NCBI GenBank assembly: GCA_947173945.1
Contig: CAMWGV010000029.1
Coordinates: 1 to 38,018, forward strand
DNA length: 38,018 nucleotides
Origin: an uncultured Lachnospiraceae bacterium
GTDB taxonomy: Bacteria; Bacillota; Clostridia; Lachnospirales; Lachnospiraceae
Direction of reading: 5' to 3'
Positions 8,323 to 16,683 of the stretch are shown one piece after another; position 1 is the first letter of the stretch, and each line of letters begins with the position of its first letter. The translations under genes and the position numbers were made by a program. The notes below the pieces were generated by a model, which worked only from the letters and a program-made list of their open reading frames with translations, had not been told where the DNA came from and searched no databases.

Positions 8323-9144
8323 ATGAATCCACAAATTAAAGATCATTTTTATGATGACTTTTTAAAAGAACCTACAAAGGACAACTTTCAGAAATTTATG
8401 AGAAATTCTTGTGGTGAATTAAATGATGTTGATTTTAAAGAGGAATGGATTGAAAAAGGACCATTAGCAAAAATAATGTTGGCAATGGGAAATAATGGCG
8501 GTGGTATTGTGGTGTTTGGAATTAAGGAAAATGAAGACAATTTGTTTACAATTTCTGGATTAGATACAATTAAGGACACGGCTGATATTAGTAATAGTAT
8601 CGCAAAACTAGTATCTCCAAGTCTAGATTATGAGATTTTGAGCTTTTTGTATGATTCTTCTGTATATGGGATTTATGAAAATAAAAAATTCCAAATTATT
8701 GTAATTCATGATACACCAGAGAGATTGCCATTTGTTTCTTTAGGTCAATCTGATAAAATAGAAAAAGATGTAATTTATGTGAGACGAGGAACAAAAAGTG
8801 TTAGGGCATCTTCTGAAGAAATTCAAAGAATAATTGAGCGAAAGATTGCAACTATATATTCGGATAAAACAAATATTTCGTTGGACGAACATTTGATTCA
8901 GTTAAGAAAATTATATGATGAACTTCCTCAGAAAATAAGAGTGTTGGTTCGCAAAGGTACTCGGGCGCATTTTATGACATTACTAGAAACATTTGGAGAG
9001 CGAGTTGGGAGTGTATATGGAACACCTGATGAATATGAGGAGCAGGATAACCCCAATTATCCAGATGAAGATTATGAGGCATTCATATTGAGAATGATAA
9101 ATGCGAAAAAGTTAAAAATTGAGAAAATACTAGATGTGAAATAA
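8323..9144 (+). CDS. AlbA_2 (Schlafen-like) domain protein
   Basis: The 273-residue protein carries in residues 20-175 the pattern of the AlbA_2/divergent AAA-4 family: an acidic stretch (DVDFKEEWIEKGPLAKIMLAM), GNNGGGIVVFGIKE, a central DISNSIAKLVSPSLDYEI block, IIVIHDTPERLPFV and VIYVRRGTKSVRASSEEI. Such domains are linked to nucleic-acid binding and occur in many defence and regulatory proteins. The C-terminal 90 residues are helical and unassigned. The ATG at 8323 is preferred over 8305 because AGGGGAG (8308-8314) lies 8 nt before it. The gene follows the second methyltransferase by 39 nt with no terminator, so it is probably in the same transcript and may assist or modulate the RM system. 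Confidence 0.8.
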   Translation: MNPQIKDHFYDDFLKEPTKDNFQKFMRNSCGELNDVDFKEEWIEKGPLAKIMLAMGNNGGGIVVFGIKENEDNLFTISGLDTIKDTADISNSIAKLVSPSLDYEILSFLYDSSVYGIYENKKFQIIVIHDTPERLPFVSLGQSDKIEKDVIYVRRGTKSVRASSEEIQRIIERKIATIYSDKTNISLDEHLIQLRKLYDELPQKIRVLVRKGTRAHFMTLLETFGERVGSVYGTPDEYEEQDNPNYPDEDYEAFILRMINAKKLKIEKILDVK

Positions 9145-9168
9145 GAAATGGATGTACATATAGTGTTA

Positions 9169-9233
9169 TTGACAATTGTCAATGCTAGATTACAGCATAA
9201 AAGATATAATGTAACAGGATTGTTAATTGTTAC
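9169..9233 (+). promoter_or_regulatory. Two palindromes upstream of the ATPase-FRG genes
   Basis: TTGACAATTGTCAA (9169-9182) is a perfect 14-bp palindrome. About 30 bp further, GTAACA (9211-9216) and TGTTAC (9228-9233) form an inverted repeat around TTGTTAAT. A TATAAT lies between them at 9205-9210 and could be a -10, but no -35 is correctly spaced. The arrangement looks like paired operators around a promoter of the downstream pair. Confidence 0.5.
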
Positions 9234-9339
9234 ATTAAATATATATAACAATGTTTAAAAAGCATATATGAAGATTAACTTAGAAATTGAAAAAATGATT
9301 TTATGTTAATTTAATATACGATAGGGGAGGTTTTTTAAA

Positions 9340-10908
9340 ATGTACGATAGAAATGCATTTGGTAATCCTGATGGTTCAAGAACGGATATTGAAGATATGA
9401 TGTCAGAATTTATTGTATTTGATAAGAGATATTTTTCTTCTGGTGTTGCATCTCCTGATGATTTGAAAACAAGAGTGATTGTAGGACCGAAGGGCTCTGG
9501 TAAAACTGTATATTTACGAAGAATACGAGCGAATTTGAAACTGAATAACTCAATTCATGTTAATAGTATTGAACATGAACTTCCAGCAACTGACTTAGTT
9601 GTAAGATTTGGACAAAATTTCGCTGAAAGTAATATAACAGAAAAATGGATGTATGCTTGGAAGTTTGCAATTTTGCGAGCAGTAATTTCAAGTATTTTAA
9701 ATGATGAGGATTGGAATCAGGATGTTACAGAAAAAGAAAAAAACAAATTATTAGAGTACGAGGGAATTATATTTCCTAAATATAAAGTGCCAATGCCGAT
9801 ATATTCAGAACTTAGGAATATTTTGTCTCATTATTCAACAAAAAATACTTTTAATGAATATGCTGAGAGAAAAGAGTGGGATGAGATTGAAATTATTGTT
9901 GAGAAGATTTTTAAAAAAATGCCTGCATTATATTATTTTGTTGATTCAGTTGATGAAGAGTTTGGAAATGCACCAATGTATTGGCTTAGATGTCAAAAAG
10001 GTCTTTTTTATCAAGTAATGAGATTAATACGTAAAGAGTTATATGGTAATAAATTGCATGTAGTTATTTGTATCAGAGATAATGTTATGGCTTCAATATG
10101 TAAAAGTGAACACCATACACGTTATATAAATGAGGAACATGTCAAAATACTTAATTGGGATTATGCGTCTATCCAATATTTTTTTGAAAGTAAAATTGCT
10201 AATATGAAAAAGTGCTATTTTATAAATGAAAATTCCGAAAAAAGTGTAGTTAATTGGTTTGGCATAACACATATACACAATAATTATAGAGATATTGAGG
10301 AACCAATACTTCAATATGTATTAAGACATACAAGATTGTTGCCGCGAGATATTGTAATTATGGGGAATTCATTAAGTGAAATAAAGCAAATGAAAACAAA
10401 CTCTCCTCAAACAGATATTTGTAAAATGATAAGGAAGAAGGTTGCTAAATGTGCTAAGGTATTTGGCAATGAATTGTTGCAGATATGTGCAAATCAGATT
10501 AATAACAATGAAATGCCCAAAGATGCTGCAGAAAAAGAATATTCAGAAGTTTATACAAGTATACAAGAGTATAAAGAATCTACGTCTAATCGTATGAAAG
10601 AGGTTTTTGTGGATGTTACTTCTGATAAATTGAAATGGAATCAAATATGTGAATTAGAAGAAAGAGCGGAAAAACTTTTAGGTGAAAATTGTAAAATGTT
10701 TGATGTACTATGGCAGAATGGAGGTGTGGGTTATATTGAGGAAGGACCTAATGGTAAAGAAGAAATTTTTTTTAATGATGGATATCCAGAATTCTTGCTT
10801 CCAAAGGAGAAAAGCATATATATATTAAGGTCTTGTTTAATTGATGCAATTGGAATACATAATCCTATATGGGATACAAATCCTGTTTTAGGTGGCACTA
10901 CAGAATAG
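9340..10908 (+). CDS. P-loop ATPase, possibly Sll1717-type
   Basis: The 522-residue protein has a Walker A motif, GPKGSGKT at residues 49-56, and a Walker B-like strand ALYYFVDSVDEEFG near 200-213. An arginine-rich region (RHTRLLPRDIVIMGN) near 325-345 and a winged-helix-like C-terminal third follow. This layout resembles STAND-like or Sll1717-type predicted P-loop ATPases found next to defence genes. GGGGAGG lies 10 nt before the ATG. The next gene, with an FRG domain, starts 14 nt after its stop, so the two are probably one functional unit in which the ATPase senses or gates the FRG effector. That partnership is inference; no substrate is evident. Confidence 0.75.
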   Translation: MYDRNAFGNPDGSRTDIEDMMSEFIVFDKRYFSSGVASPDDLKTRVIVGPKGSGKTVYLRRIRANLKLNNSIHVNSIEHELPATDLVVRFGQNFAESNITEKWMYAWKFAILRAVISSILNDEDWNQDVTEKEKNKLLEYEGIIFPKYKVPMPIYSELRNILSHYSTKNTFNEYAERKEWDEIEIIVEKIFKKMPALYYFVDSVDEEFGNAPMYWLRCQKGLFYQVMRLIRKELYGNKLHVVICIRDNVMASICKSEHHTRYINEEHVKILNWDYASIQYFFESKIANMKKCYFINENSEKSVVNWFGITHIHNNYRDIEEPILQYVLRHTRLLPRDIVIMGNSLSEIKQMKTNSPQTDICKMIRKKVAKCAKVFGNELLQICANQINNNEMPKDAAEKEYSEVYTSIQEYKESTSNRMKEVFVDVTSDKLKWNQICELEERAEKLLGENCKMFDVLWQNGGVGYIEEGPNGKEEIFFNDGYPEFLLPKEKSIYILRSCLIDAIGIHNPIWDTNPVLGGTTE

Positions 10909-10922
10909 TAAGGAGATACAAA

Positions 10923-11669
10923 ATGAAAAATACTTTTCAAACATTAACTTATAGTACATGGTATGAAATGAAAAAAGATTTAACAAAAGATATTTGTAAT
11001 AGGGATAATTTTCCTTATAATAAATTTTTATTTAGAGGGCATAGTTCTGAAGAATGGGGGTTAACAGCAACTTTAGATAGAAGATATTCTGGATTAGCAT
11101 TAGGAAAAAGAAAAGAGAAAGAAAAATTTTTATTAGAGAATTTTCGTGACATGTGTATTACATGGGAAGGGAGAGGAAACTTAAGTAATTGTGATGAGAA
11201 ACAGTTAATGTCTATAGGACAACATTATGGTTTGCCTACAAGATTATTAGATTGGACATATAGTATATACATAGCTGCTTTTTTTGCGTTTTCAGATTTG
11301 ATGAGTGATGCTTCAAATGTTGCAATATGGGTGTTGGATAAGGAACATGAGATTTGGAATGCAAATTATGGTGTGACAATAGTAAATGCTAGGGTAGAGG
11401 AAAATGACAGGCAAAAATATCAATATGGTGTTTTTACATTAAATGAAAGTCCATGTAAATCAATAGAGGAATATGTAGAAACTTGTGGAAAACAATATTG
11501 CGTTGATGGAGCATTATACAAAATTATTTTGCCAAGTAATGAAAGGAAGATTGTTTTAAACGATTTAGAGATGATGGGACTTACACCATATAATTTGTAT
11601 CGTGGTATAGAAGGATGTGCAAGGACAACAATTTTGCGAGAGTTTATGCAACAGGATACGCAGGAATAA
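10923..11669 (+). CDS. FRG-domain protein
   Basis: The 248-residue protein contains the motif that names the FRG domain: FLFRGHSSEEWGLTATLDRR at 35-54, then IGQHYGLPTRLLDWTYSIYI at 98-117 and AAFFAFSD. The biochemical role of FRG domains is not settled to my knowledge; they are frequent in mobile and defence contexts. The C-terminal half (about 130-248) ends in a region with GLTPYNLYRGIEGCARTTIL and is otherwise unassigned. The ATG at 10923 follows AAGGAGAT by 7 nt; an upstream in-frame extension overlaps the ATPase gene and has no ribosome site. It is the last gene of the island; no convincing terminator follows. Confidence 0.85.
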   Translation: MKNTFQTLTYSTWYEMKKDLTKDICNRDNFPYNKFLFRGHSSEEWGLTATLDRRYSGLALGKRKEKEKFLLENFRDMCITWEGRGNLSNCDEKQLMSIGQHYGLPTRLLDWTYSIYIAAFFAFSDLMSDASNVAIWVLDKEHEIWNANYGVTIVNARVEENDRQKYQYGVFTLNESPCKSIEEYVETCGKQYCVDGALYKIILPSNERKIVLNDLEMMGLTPYNLYRGIEGCARTTILREFMQQDTQE

Positions 11670-11869
11670 GTTGATGCTATACTAGAATATAGTTGATGAG
11701 TCACTTTACAGGGCAATAGATGTAAAAGTATGATTTAGAAGTGAAAAAATAAGTATACAAATGTGGTGAAAAAAAGATAAGGGTTTCATTATCCGAGCAA
11801 AAGTTTTTATATTGAAAATGATAAAAATTGCAGTTGAATGTATATGTCAGAGGCAAAGGAGGAACCGCT

Positions 11870-12655
11870 ATGCAGAATTATTCAGGCGAAGTTGGATTAC
11901 AATATCATTTACAAATAAGACCCGGTGATGTGGGACGGTATGTTATACTTCCGGGAGACCCAAAGAGATGTGAAAAAATAGCAAGCCATTTTGATGAACC
12001 GAAGCTTATTGCAGACAGCAGGGAATTTGTAACATATACGGGATATCTGGATGGGGAAAAGGTAAGTGTTACCTCAACCGGAATCGGAGGACCGTCAGCG
12101 TCAATTGCTATGGAAGAGCTTGTGCTTTGCGGTGCAGACACATTTGTGAGAGTAGGTACGTGTGGTGGAATCGACATTGATGTAAAGGGTGGTGACATAG
12201 TAGTTGCCACAGGTGCAATCCGTATGGAGGGAACAAGCAGGGAATATGCACCAATCGAGTTTCCGGCAGTTGCCAATCTGGATGTGACAAATGCTCTTGT
12301 TGGGGCAGCAGGGAAGCTTGGGTACACATTCCACACAGGTATAGTACAGTGTAAGGATGCATTTTACGGACAGCATGAGCCGGAACGGATGCCTGTAAGC
12401 TATGAACTTCTTAATAAATGGGAAGCATGGAAGCGTCTGGGTGTTAAGGCATCGGAGATGGAATCAGCGGCACTCTTTGTAGTGGCAAGTCATCTTGGAG
12501 TAAGATGCGGTTCGAATTTTCTTGTAGTCGGCAATCAGGAGCGTAATGCAGCAGGGCTTTCCAATCCGATTGTCCATGACACGGAATCGGCAATAAAGGT
12601 CGGAATCGAGGCAATTCGAATCCTGATTGAACAGGACAAACAGGACAGAAAATAG
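11870..12655 (+). CDS. udp: Uridine phosphorylase
   Basis: The enzyme phosphorolyses uridine (and often deoxyuridine) to uracil and (deoxy)ribose-1-phosphate. NP-I family motifs are clear: [19 protein letters not shown] near the N-terminus, [29 protein letters not shown], and [12 protein letters not shown] with the catalytic-site Glu and Met. At 261 residues it is the expected size. The ATG at 11870 follows AAAGGAGG by 7 nt; the longer reading from a TTG at 11828 lacks support. deoB follows after 36 nt and uses the pentose-1-phosphate it makes. GC content is visibly higher than in the island just upstream. Confidence 0.92.
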   Translation: MQNYSGEVGLQYHLQIRPGDVGRYVILPGDPKRCEKIASHFDEPKLIADSREFVTYTGYLDGEKVSVTSTGIGGPSASIAMEELVLCGADTFVRVGTCGGIDIDVKGGDIVVATGAIRMEGTSREYAPIEFPAVANLDVTNALVGAAGKLGYTFHTGIVQCKDAFYGQHEPERMPVSYELLNKWEAWKRLGVKASEMESAALFVVASHLGVRCGSNFLVVGNQERNAAGLSNPIVHDTESAIKVGIEAIRILIEQDKQDRK

Positions 12656-12691
12656 ATGCGAATGGCTGATGTTCAATGATAGGAGGCATTT

Positions 12692-13882
12692 ATGGGAAGA
12701 TTTAAACGTATATTTACAATAGTGATAGATTCCTTAGGAGTCGGCGCAATGGAGGATGCGGCAGATTTCGGGGATATAGGAACTGATACGCTGGGACATA
12801 TTTCGCAGCGTATGGAGAATTTTCAAATACCAAATCTGCAAAAGCTGGGGCTTGCAAACCTTCATAGCCTAAAGCAGGTTATGCCTGTTGACAAGCCGAT
12901 TGGCTATTACATGAAAATGAATGAGGCCAGCACGGGAAAGGATACCATGACGGGACACTGGGAAATGATGGGACTCCACATTACCAAGCCGTTTCAGACA
13001 TTTACGGATACAGGATTTCCGGATGCGCTTGTTGCGGAATTGGAGAAACGTACAGGGCATAAGGTCATAGGAAACAAAAGTGCAAGTGGTACAGAAATAC
13101 TGGATGAGCTTGCTGAGGAGGAGATTGCAACAGGAAATATGATTGTTTATACATCCTCTGATTCCGTGCTTCAAATATGTGGAAATGAGGAAACATTTGG
13201 ATTGGATGAGCTTTACAGATGCTGTGAAATTGCAAGGGAACTTACCATGAGGGATGAGTGGAAGGTAGGACGTGTTATAGCAAGACCTTATGTGGGAAAG
13301 AAAAAGGGAGAGTTTGTAAGAACAAGCAACAGGCACGATTATGCACTTAAGCCGTATGGTCAGACTGCATTAAATGTGCTTAAGGATGCAGGCTATGATG
13401 TCATATCGGTAGGAAAAATAAATGATATATTTGCAGGGGAAGGCATAACAGACAGTAACAGGTCAAAATCCTCCGTTCATGGTATGGAGCAGGCGATAGA
13501 AATTGCAGAAAGAGATTTTACTGGTTTGTGTTATGTAAACCTTGTTGATTTTGATACTTTATGGGGACACAGAAGAAATCCGATCGGATATGGACAGGAA
13601 CTGGAGCGTTTTGATGAAAAACTGGGGCAGTTTCTGAAGGTTATGCGGGAGGATGATTTGCTTATTATAACAGCAGACCACGGCAATGATCCGACACATA
13701 CAGGTACGGATCACACGAGGGAACGAGTGCCGTTTATTGCCTATTCACCAACTCTAAAAGACAGTGGCAGGCTGCCGGATTCCGATACATTTGCTGATAT
13801 AGGTGCAACAATCGCTGATAATTTTAATGTTTCAATGCCGGAAGGAACGATAGGAAAGTCTATATTGGAGAAAATCGTGTAG
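12692..13882 (+). CDS. deoB: Phosphopentomutase
   Basis: The 396-residue enzyme interconverts (deoxy)ribose-1-phosphate and -5-phosphate and is a member of the alkaline phosphatase superfamily using two Mn ions. Visible motifs are [14 protein letters not shown] near the N-terminus (metal Asp), the catalytic-Thr region [27 protein letters not shown], and [22 protein letters not shown] with the metal-binding His and Asp. AGGAGG is placed 7 nt before the ATG. It follows udp as an operon partner. A good promoter begins 3 nt after its stop codon, followed by a terminator. Confidence 0.96.
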   Translation: MGRFKRIFTIVIDSLGVGAMEDAADFGDIGTDTLGHISQRMENFQIPNLQKLGLANLHSLKQVMPVDKPIGYYMKMNEASTGKDTMTGHWEMMGLHITKPFQTFTDTGFPDALVAELEKRTGHKVIGNKSASGTEILDELAEEEIATGNMIVYTSSDSVLQICGNEETFGLDELYRCCEIARELTMRDEWKVGRVIARPYVGKKKGEFVRTSNRHDYALKPYGQTALNVLKDAGYDVISVGKINDIFAGEGITDSNRSKSSVHGMEQAIEIAERDFTGLCYVNLVDFDTLWGHRRNPIGYGQELERFDEKLGQFLKVMREDDLLIITADHGNDPTHTGTDHTRERVPFIAYSPTLKDSGRLPDSDTFADIGATIADNFNVSMPEGTIGKSILEKIV

Positions 13883-13884
13883 TG

Positions 13885-13914
13885 TTGACAAAATACCGCT
13901 TATTATGATATAAA
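13885..13914 (+). promoter_or_regulatory. Promoter directly after deoB
   Basis: TTGACA (13885-13890), 18-bp spacer, TATAAA (13909-13914). Predicted start is near 13921, only a few bases before a terminator hairpin. It would make either a transcript of about 50 nt or an attenuated leader for the symporter at 14109. Confidence 0.65.
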
Positions 13915-13927
13915 ATACAAGGACAAA

Positions 13928-13970
13928 GGTGTCTAGAGTAGGATAATACTGTATCTAGGCACCGTTTTTT
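13928..13970 (+). terminator. Rho-independent terminator / possible attenuator
   Basis: GGTGTCTAGA (13928-13937) pairs with TCTAGGCACC (13954-13963) with one G-T pair. An extra inner AGTA/TACT pairing and six T (13965-13970) complete it. It terminates deoB transcripts and any transcript from the promoter at 13885. Confidence 0.85.
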
Positions 13971-13985
13971 GTTTAACTTAGATGA

Positions 13986-14071
13986 TTGCGAAACTTCTTA
14001 TTTCGATAAGCTAGTTGTACAATATAGACAATATTGTACAACGGACGTTCGCAAAAACTTAAGTTTCGCAA
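13986..14071 (+). promoter_or_regulatory. Structured leader upstream of the symporter
   Basis: An 11-bp outer stem, TTGCGAAACTT (13986-13996) with AAGTTTCGCAA (14061-14071), encloses two hairpins. One is CTTAT-TTCG-ATAAG (13997-14010). The other is a perfect 12-bp stem, GTTGTACAATAT (14014-14025) with ATATTGTACAAC (14031-14042). A second TTCGCAA at 14049-14055 can compete for the 5' arm, giving an alternative fold. It could be a regulatory RNA or a small palindromic element; it does not match a riboswitch I know. Confidence 0.6.
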
Positions 14072-14108
14072 GCACTTATTTATTTAATTATGTAAAAGGA
14101 GAGGAAAC

Positions 14109-15593
14109 ATGGATTTAATTGCAAAAATTAATTCTGCCGTAAATGATGTGGTTTGGGGTCCGCCTATGCTGATTCTCATGGGTGTGGTAGGTATACTGAT
14201 GACCATACTTACAAAGTTTTTTCAGATAAGCCATTTTGGGTATTGGATGAAAAATACAATCGGAGGAATTTTTGGAAAGAAGAGTGTAACTGCGCATACC
14301 GAGGATAAATCTATATCACAGTTCCAGTCGCTTTGTACTGCACTTGCGGCAACGGTAGGTACAGGTAATATTGTAGGTGTTGCAGGAGCTATAGCAGCAG
14401 GTGGCCCGGGTGCAGTTTTCTGGATGTGGGTGATTGCATTTTTTGGAATGATGACAAACTATTCTGAAAACGTATTAGGTATATATTACCGTAAGAAAAA
14501 TGAAGCAGGAGAGTGGTCAGGCGGTGCCATGTACTATCTTCAGAATGGACTTGGCTCTAAAAAGGGCTGTAAAGGAATCGCAACATTTCTTGCTGTATTA
14601 TTTTCAATATTCTGTTTCCTCGCCTCATTCGGTATAGGAAATATGACACAGGTAAACTCCATATCATCAAATGTAAATAAGGCGTTTGGCATGCCAAAGC
14701 CTGTGATAGGCATTATACTTGTAATAGCTGTCGGTTTGGTTGTAATCGGTGGTCTTAAGAGAATTGCAGCAGTTACTGAGAAAATTGTTCCGTTTATGGT
14801 TGTTCTTTACATAATTGGTGCAATTGTAATAATTGTTACACATATAACTGACATACCTGACATATTTGTATCTATATTTAAGAGTGCGTTCGGCATGAAG
14901 GCTGTAGGCGGTGGTATCGTCGGTTTTGGTATAAAGCAGGCCGTTGTGCTTGGAATGAAGAGAGGAGTGTTCTCAAATGAGGCAGGACTTGGTTCCTCAG
15001 TTATGGTACACTCAAATTCAAATGTTAAGGAGCCGGTTGTACAGGGAATGTGGGGTATTTTTGAGGTATTTACAGATACAATTATCGTATGTACCCTTAC
15101 GGCTGTTTCAATACTTGCATCAGGTGATATTGACCTTGCAACAGGTCAGGTTGTTTCCGGAGTTGACTCAAATAATCTTGCATCAGAGGCATTTGGAAAA
15201 ATGTTTGGTTCGGTGGGAGAAATGTTTATTGCAATAGCGATTCTTCTCTTTGCGTTTTCAACAGTACTTGGCTGGAGTCATTATGGCAGCAAAGCATGCG
15301 AGTATCTTTTCGGTTTAAAGGCAACATATGTTTACAAGGTAATATTTACAATCGCTGTTTTTGGCGGAGCCGTTATGGGACAGAACCTTGCATGGGATAT
15401 AGCAGATACATTAAACGGTCTTATGGCGATTCCAAACTTGATAGGTGTGCTTACACTTTCGGGAACTGTAGCTGCGATAACTGCAAACTATGTAAAGAGA
15501 CATTTTAAAAATGAGAATATAACACCAATGCTTTCCGCATACAAAGATATACAGGATATGCAGGAGAAGGCACTTAAGGAAGAGAAAGACTAG
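14109..15593 (+). CDS. Sodium:alanine/glycine symporter, AGCS family
   Basis: The 494-residue polytopic membrane protein imports alanine or glycine with a cation. The AGCS hallmark GTGNIVGVAGAIAAGGPGAVFWMW lies at about 77-101, followed by TNYSENVLGIYYRKK, GGAMYYLQNGL, and FSNEAGLGSSVMVHS near residue 290. About ten to eleven hydrophobic segments are visible. AAAGGAGAGG precedes the ATG by about 6 nt. It is monocistronic: a leader with terminator and hairpins lies upstream and a terminator downstream. Substrate choice between alanine and glycine cannot be told from sequence alone. Confidence 0.93.
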   Translation: MDLIAKINSAVNDVVWGPPMLILMGVVGILMTILTKFFQISHFGYWMKNTIGGIFGKKSVTAHTEDKSISQFQSLCTALAATVGTGNIVGVAGAIAAGGPGAVFWMWVIAFFGMMTNYSENVLGIYYRKKNEAGEWSGGAMYYLQNGLGSKKGCKGIATFLAVLFSIFCFLASFGIGNMTQVNSISSNVNKAFGMPKPVIGIILVIAVGLVVIGGLKRIAAVTEKIVPFMVVLYIIGAIVIIVTHITDIPDIFVSIFKSAFGMKAVGGGIVGFGIKQAVVLGMKRGVFSNEAGLGSSVMVHSNSNVKEPVVQGMWGIFEVFTDTIIVCTLTAVSILASGDIDLATGQVVSGVDSNNLASEAFGKMFGSVGEMFIAIAILLFAFSTVLGWSHYGSKACEYLFGLKATYVYKVIFTIAVFGGAVMGQNLAWDIADTLNGLMAIPNLIGVLTLSGTVAAITANYVKRHFKNENITPMLSAYKDIQDMQEKALKEEKD

Positions 15594-15615
15594 AATTAAA
15601 TAAAAGAATATAGTC

Positions 15616-15682
15616 AGGCTGTTACGCAATGGTATTATGTATATAAAATGCCATTATGTGGCAGCCTCTTTTATTGCTTTTT
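15616..15682 (+). terminator. Terminator after the symporter gene
   Basis: AGGCTG (15616-15621) pairs with CAGCCT (15662-15667). Imperfect inner pairing (CAATGG with CCATTA) follows and then a T-rich tail. Confidence 0.7.
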
Positions 15683-15692
15683 ATTTTTTTAG

Positions 15693-15722
15693 TTGATATA
15701 ATTGTATTATAAATTTTATAAC
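15693..15722 (+). promoter_or_regulatory. Candidate promoter for the patatin gene
   Basis: TTGATA (15693-15698), 18-bp spacer, TATAAC (15717-15722), in an AT-rich stretch where chance matches are common. Confidence 0.4.
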
Positions 15723-15764
15723 TATGCGTTTTTGTCATATAAAAATGAATGAAAGGATTTTTAG

Positions 15765-16616
15765 ATGAAAAAAGGGTTAGTGCTTGAGGGCGGTGCCATG
15801 CGCGGCATGTTCACAGCAGGAATATTAGATGTTTTTATGGAAAATGATATAGACTTTGACGGGGCGGTGGGTGTTTCGGCAGGAGCAGTGTTTGGGTGTA
15901 GCTATAAATCCAGACAGATAGGCAGAAGCATAAGGTATAACAAGAAATACTGTACGGATGACAGATATGTGAGCTTAAAATCATGGATTACCACAGGTGA
16001 CCTTTATGGGGCAGAGTTTTCATATCATACTCTGCCCCAAGAGCTTGATATATTTGATACGGATACATTCAGCAAAAATCCTATGGATTTTTATGTTGTC
16101 TGTACGGATTTGGATACAGGGAAGGCAGTTTATCACAAATGCAGTGATGGCGGTGAAAATGATATACAGTGGATAAGGGCGTCAGCTTCGCTTCCGCTTG
16201 CGGCACGTCCGGTTTATATTAAAGGTCGTGCTTTATCAGATGGTGGAACGTCAGATTCCATACCGGTAAAGTTTATGGAATACAAAGGTTATGATAAGCA
16301 GGTTGTAATACTTACCAGACCAAAAGGATATGTAAAAAAAACATCCTCCATGATGCCTGTAATGAATATGTGGATGAAAAAATATCCTAATTTTCTGAGA
16401 ACTATGTCCAGGAGATATATTAAATATAATAAGACGCTTGAATATATAGAAAAGCAGGAAAAAGCAGGCAAGCTACTTGTGATAAGACCGGATTCAGACT
16501 TGAAAATCGGTAAGGTAGAGCGAAATCCAAAGGAGCTGGAACGAGTATATCTAATTGGACGAAAAAAGGCAGAGCAGGAACTGGATAGAATAAAAGAATA
16601 TCTTTGCGTGAGTTGA
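15765..16616 (+). CDS. Patatin-like phospholipase family protein
   Basis: The 283-residue protein is a predicted serine acyl hydrolase with the Ser-Asp dyad of patatins. The oxyanion hole is GLVLEGGAMRGMFTAGIL at residues 4-21, the nucleophile elbow is GVSAGA (about residues 36-41), and the dyad Asp lies in LSDGGTSDSIPV (about 163-174). RASASLPLAARPVYIKG before it is also typical. This bacterial subgroup acts in the cytoplasm on unknown lipid esters. GAAAGGA lies about 7 nt before the ATG. The -35 of the next gene's promoter overlaps its stop codon, so it is a separate unit from the hydrogenase. Confidence 0.9.
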   Translation: MKKGLVLEGGAMRGMFTAGILDVFMENDIDFDGAVGVSAGAVFGCSYKSRQIGRSIRYNKKYCTDDRYVSLKSWITTGDLYGAEFSYHTLPQELDIFDTDTFSKNPMDFYVVCTDLDTGKAVYHKCSDGGENDIQWIRASASLPLAARPVYIKGRALSDGGTSDSIPVKFMEYKGYDKQVVILTRPKGYVKKTSSMMPVMNMWMKKYPNFLRTMSRRYIKYNKTLEYIEKQEKAGKLLVIRPDSDLKIGKVERNPKELERVYLIGRKKAEQELDRIKEYLCVS

Positions 16617-16641
16617 AACTTCATGTCCGTATTGATATAAT
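16613..16641 (+). promoter_or_regulatory. Promoter of the hydrogenase gene
   Basis: TTGAAA (16613-16618), 17-bp spacer, TATAAT (16636-16641). The -35 overlaps the patatin stop codon. Confidence 0.6.
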
Positions 16642-16683
16642 AAATGTACACGAAACAAATAATCTTTTATCAGGAGGAATGGG

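Noticed and set aside
9169-9210. TTGACA and TATAAT as a promoter pair
   Set aside because: The spacer is 30 bp, far from 17; TTGACA here is half of a perfect palindrome.
4191-11869. Attachment-site direct repeats flanking the island
   Set aside because: No shared repeat longer than chance was found by eye between the two flanks.
12869-13336. 155-codon antisense frame within deoB
   Set aside because: It lies entirely opposite a well-conserved enzyme gene and its sequence resembles no family; a shadow frame.
13915-14108. Glycine riboswitch upstream of the symporter
   Set aside because: The conserved aptamer core and tandem layout are absent; only hairpins are seen.
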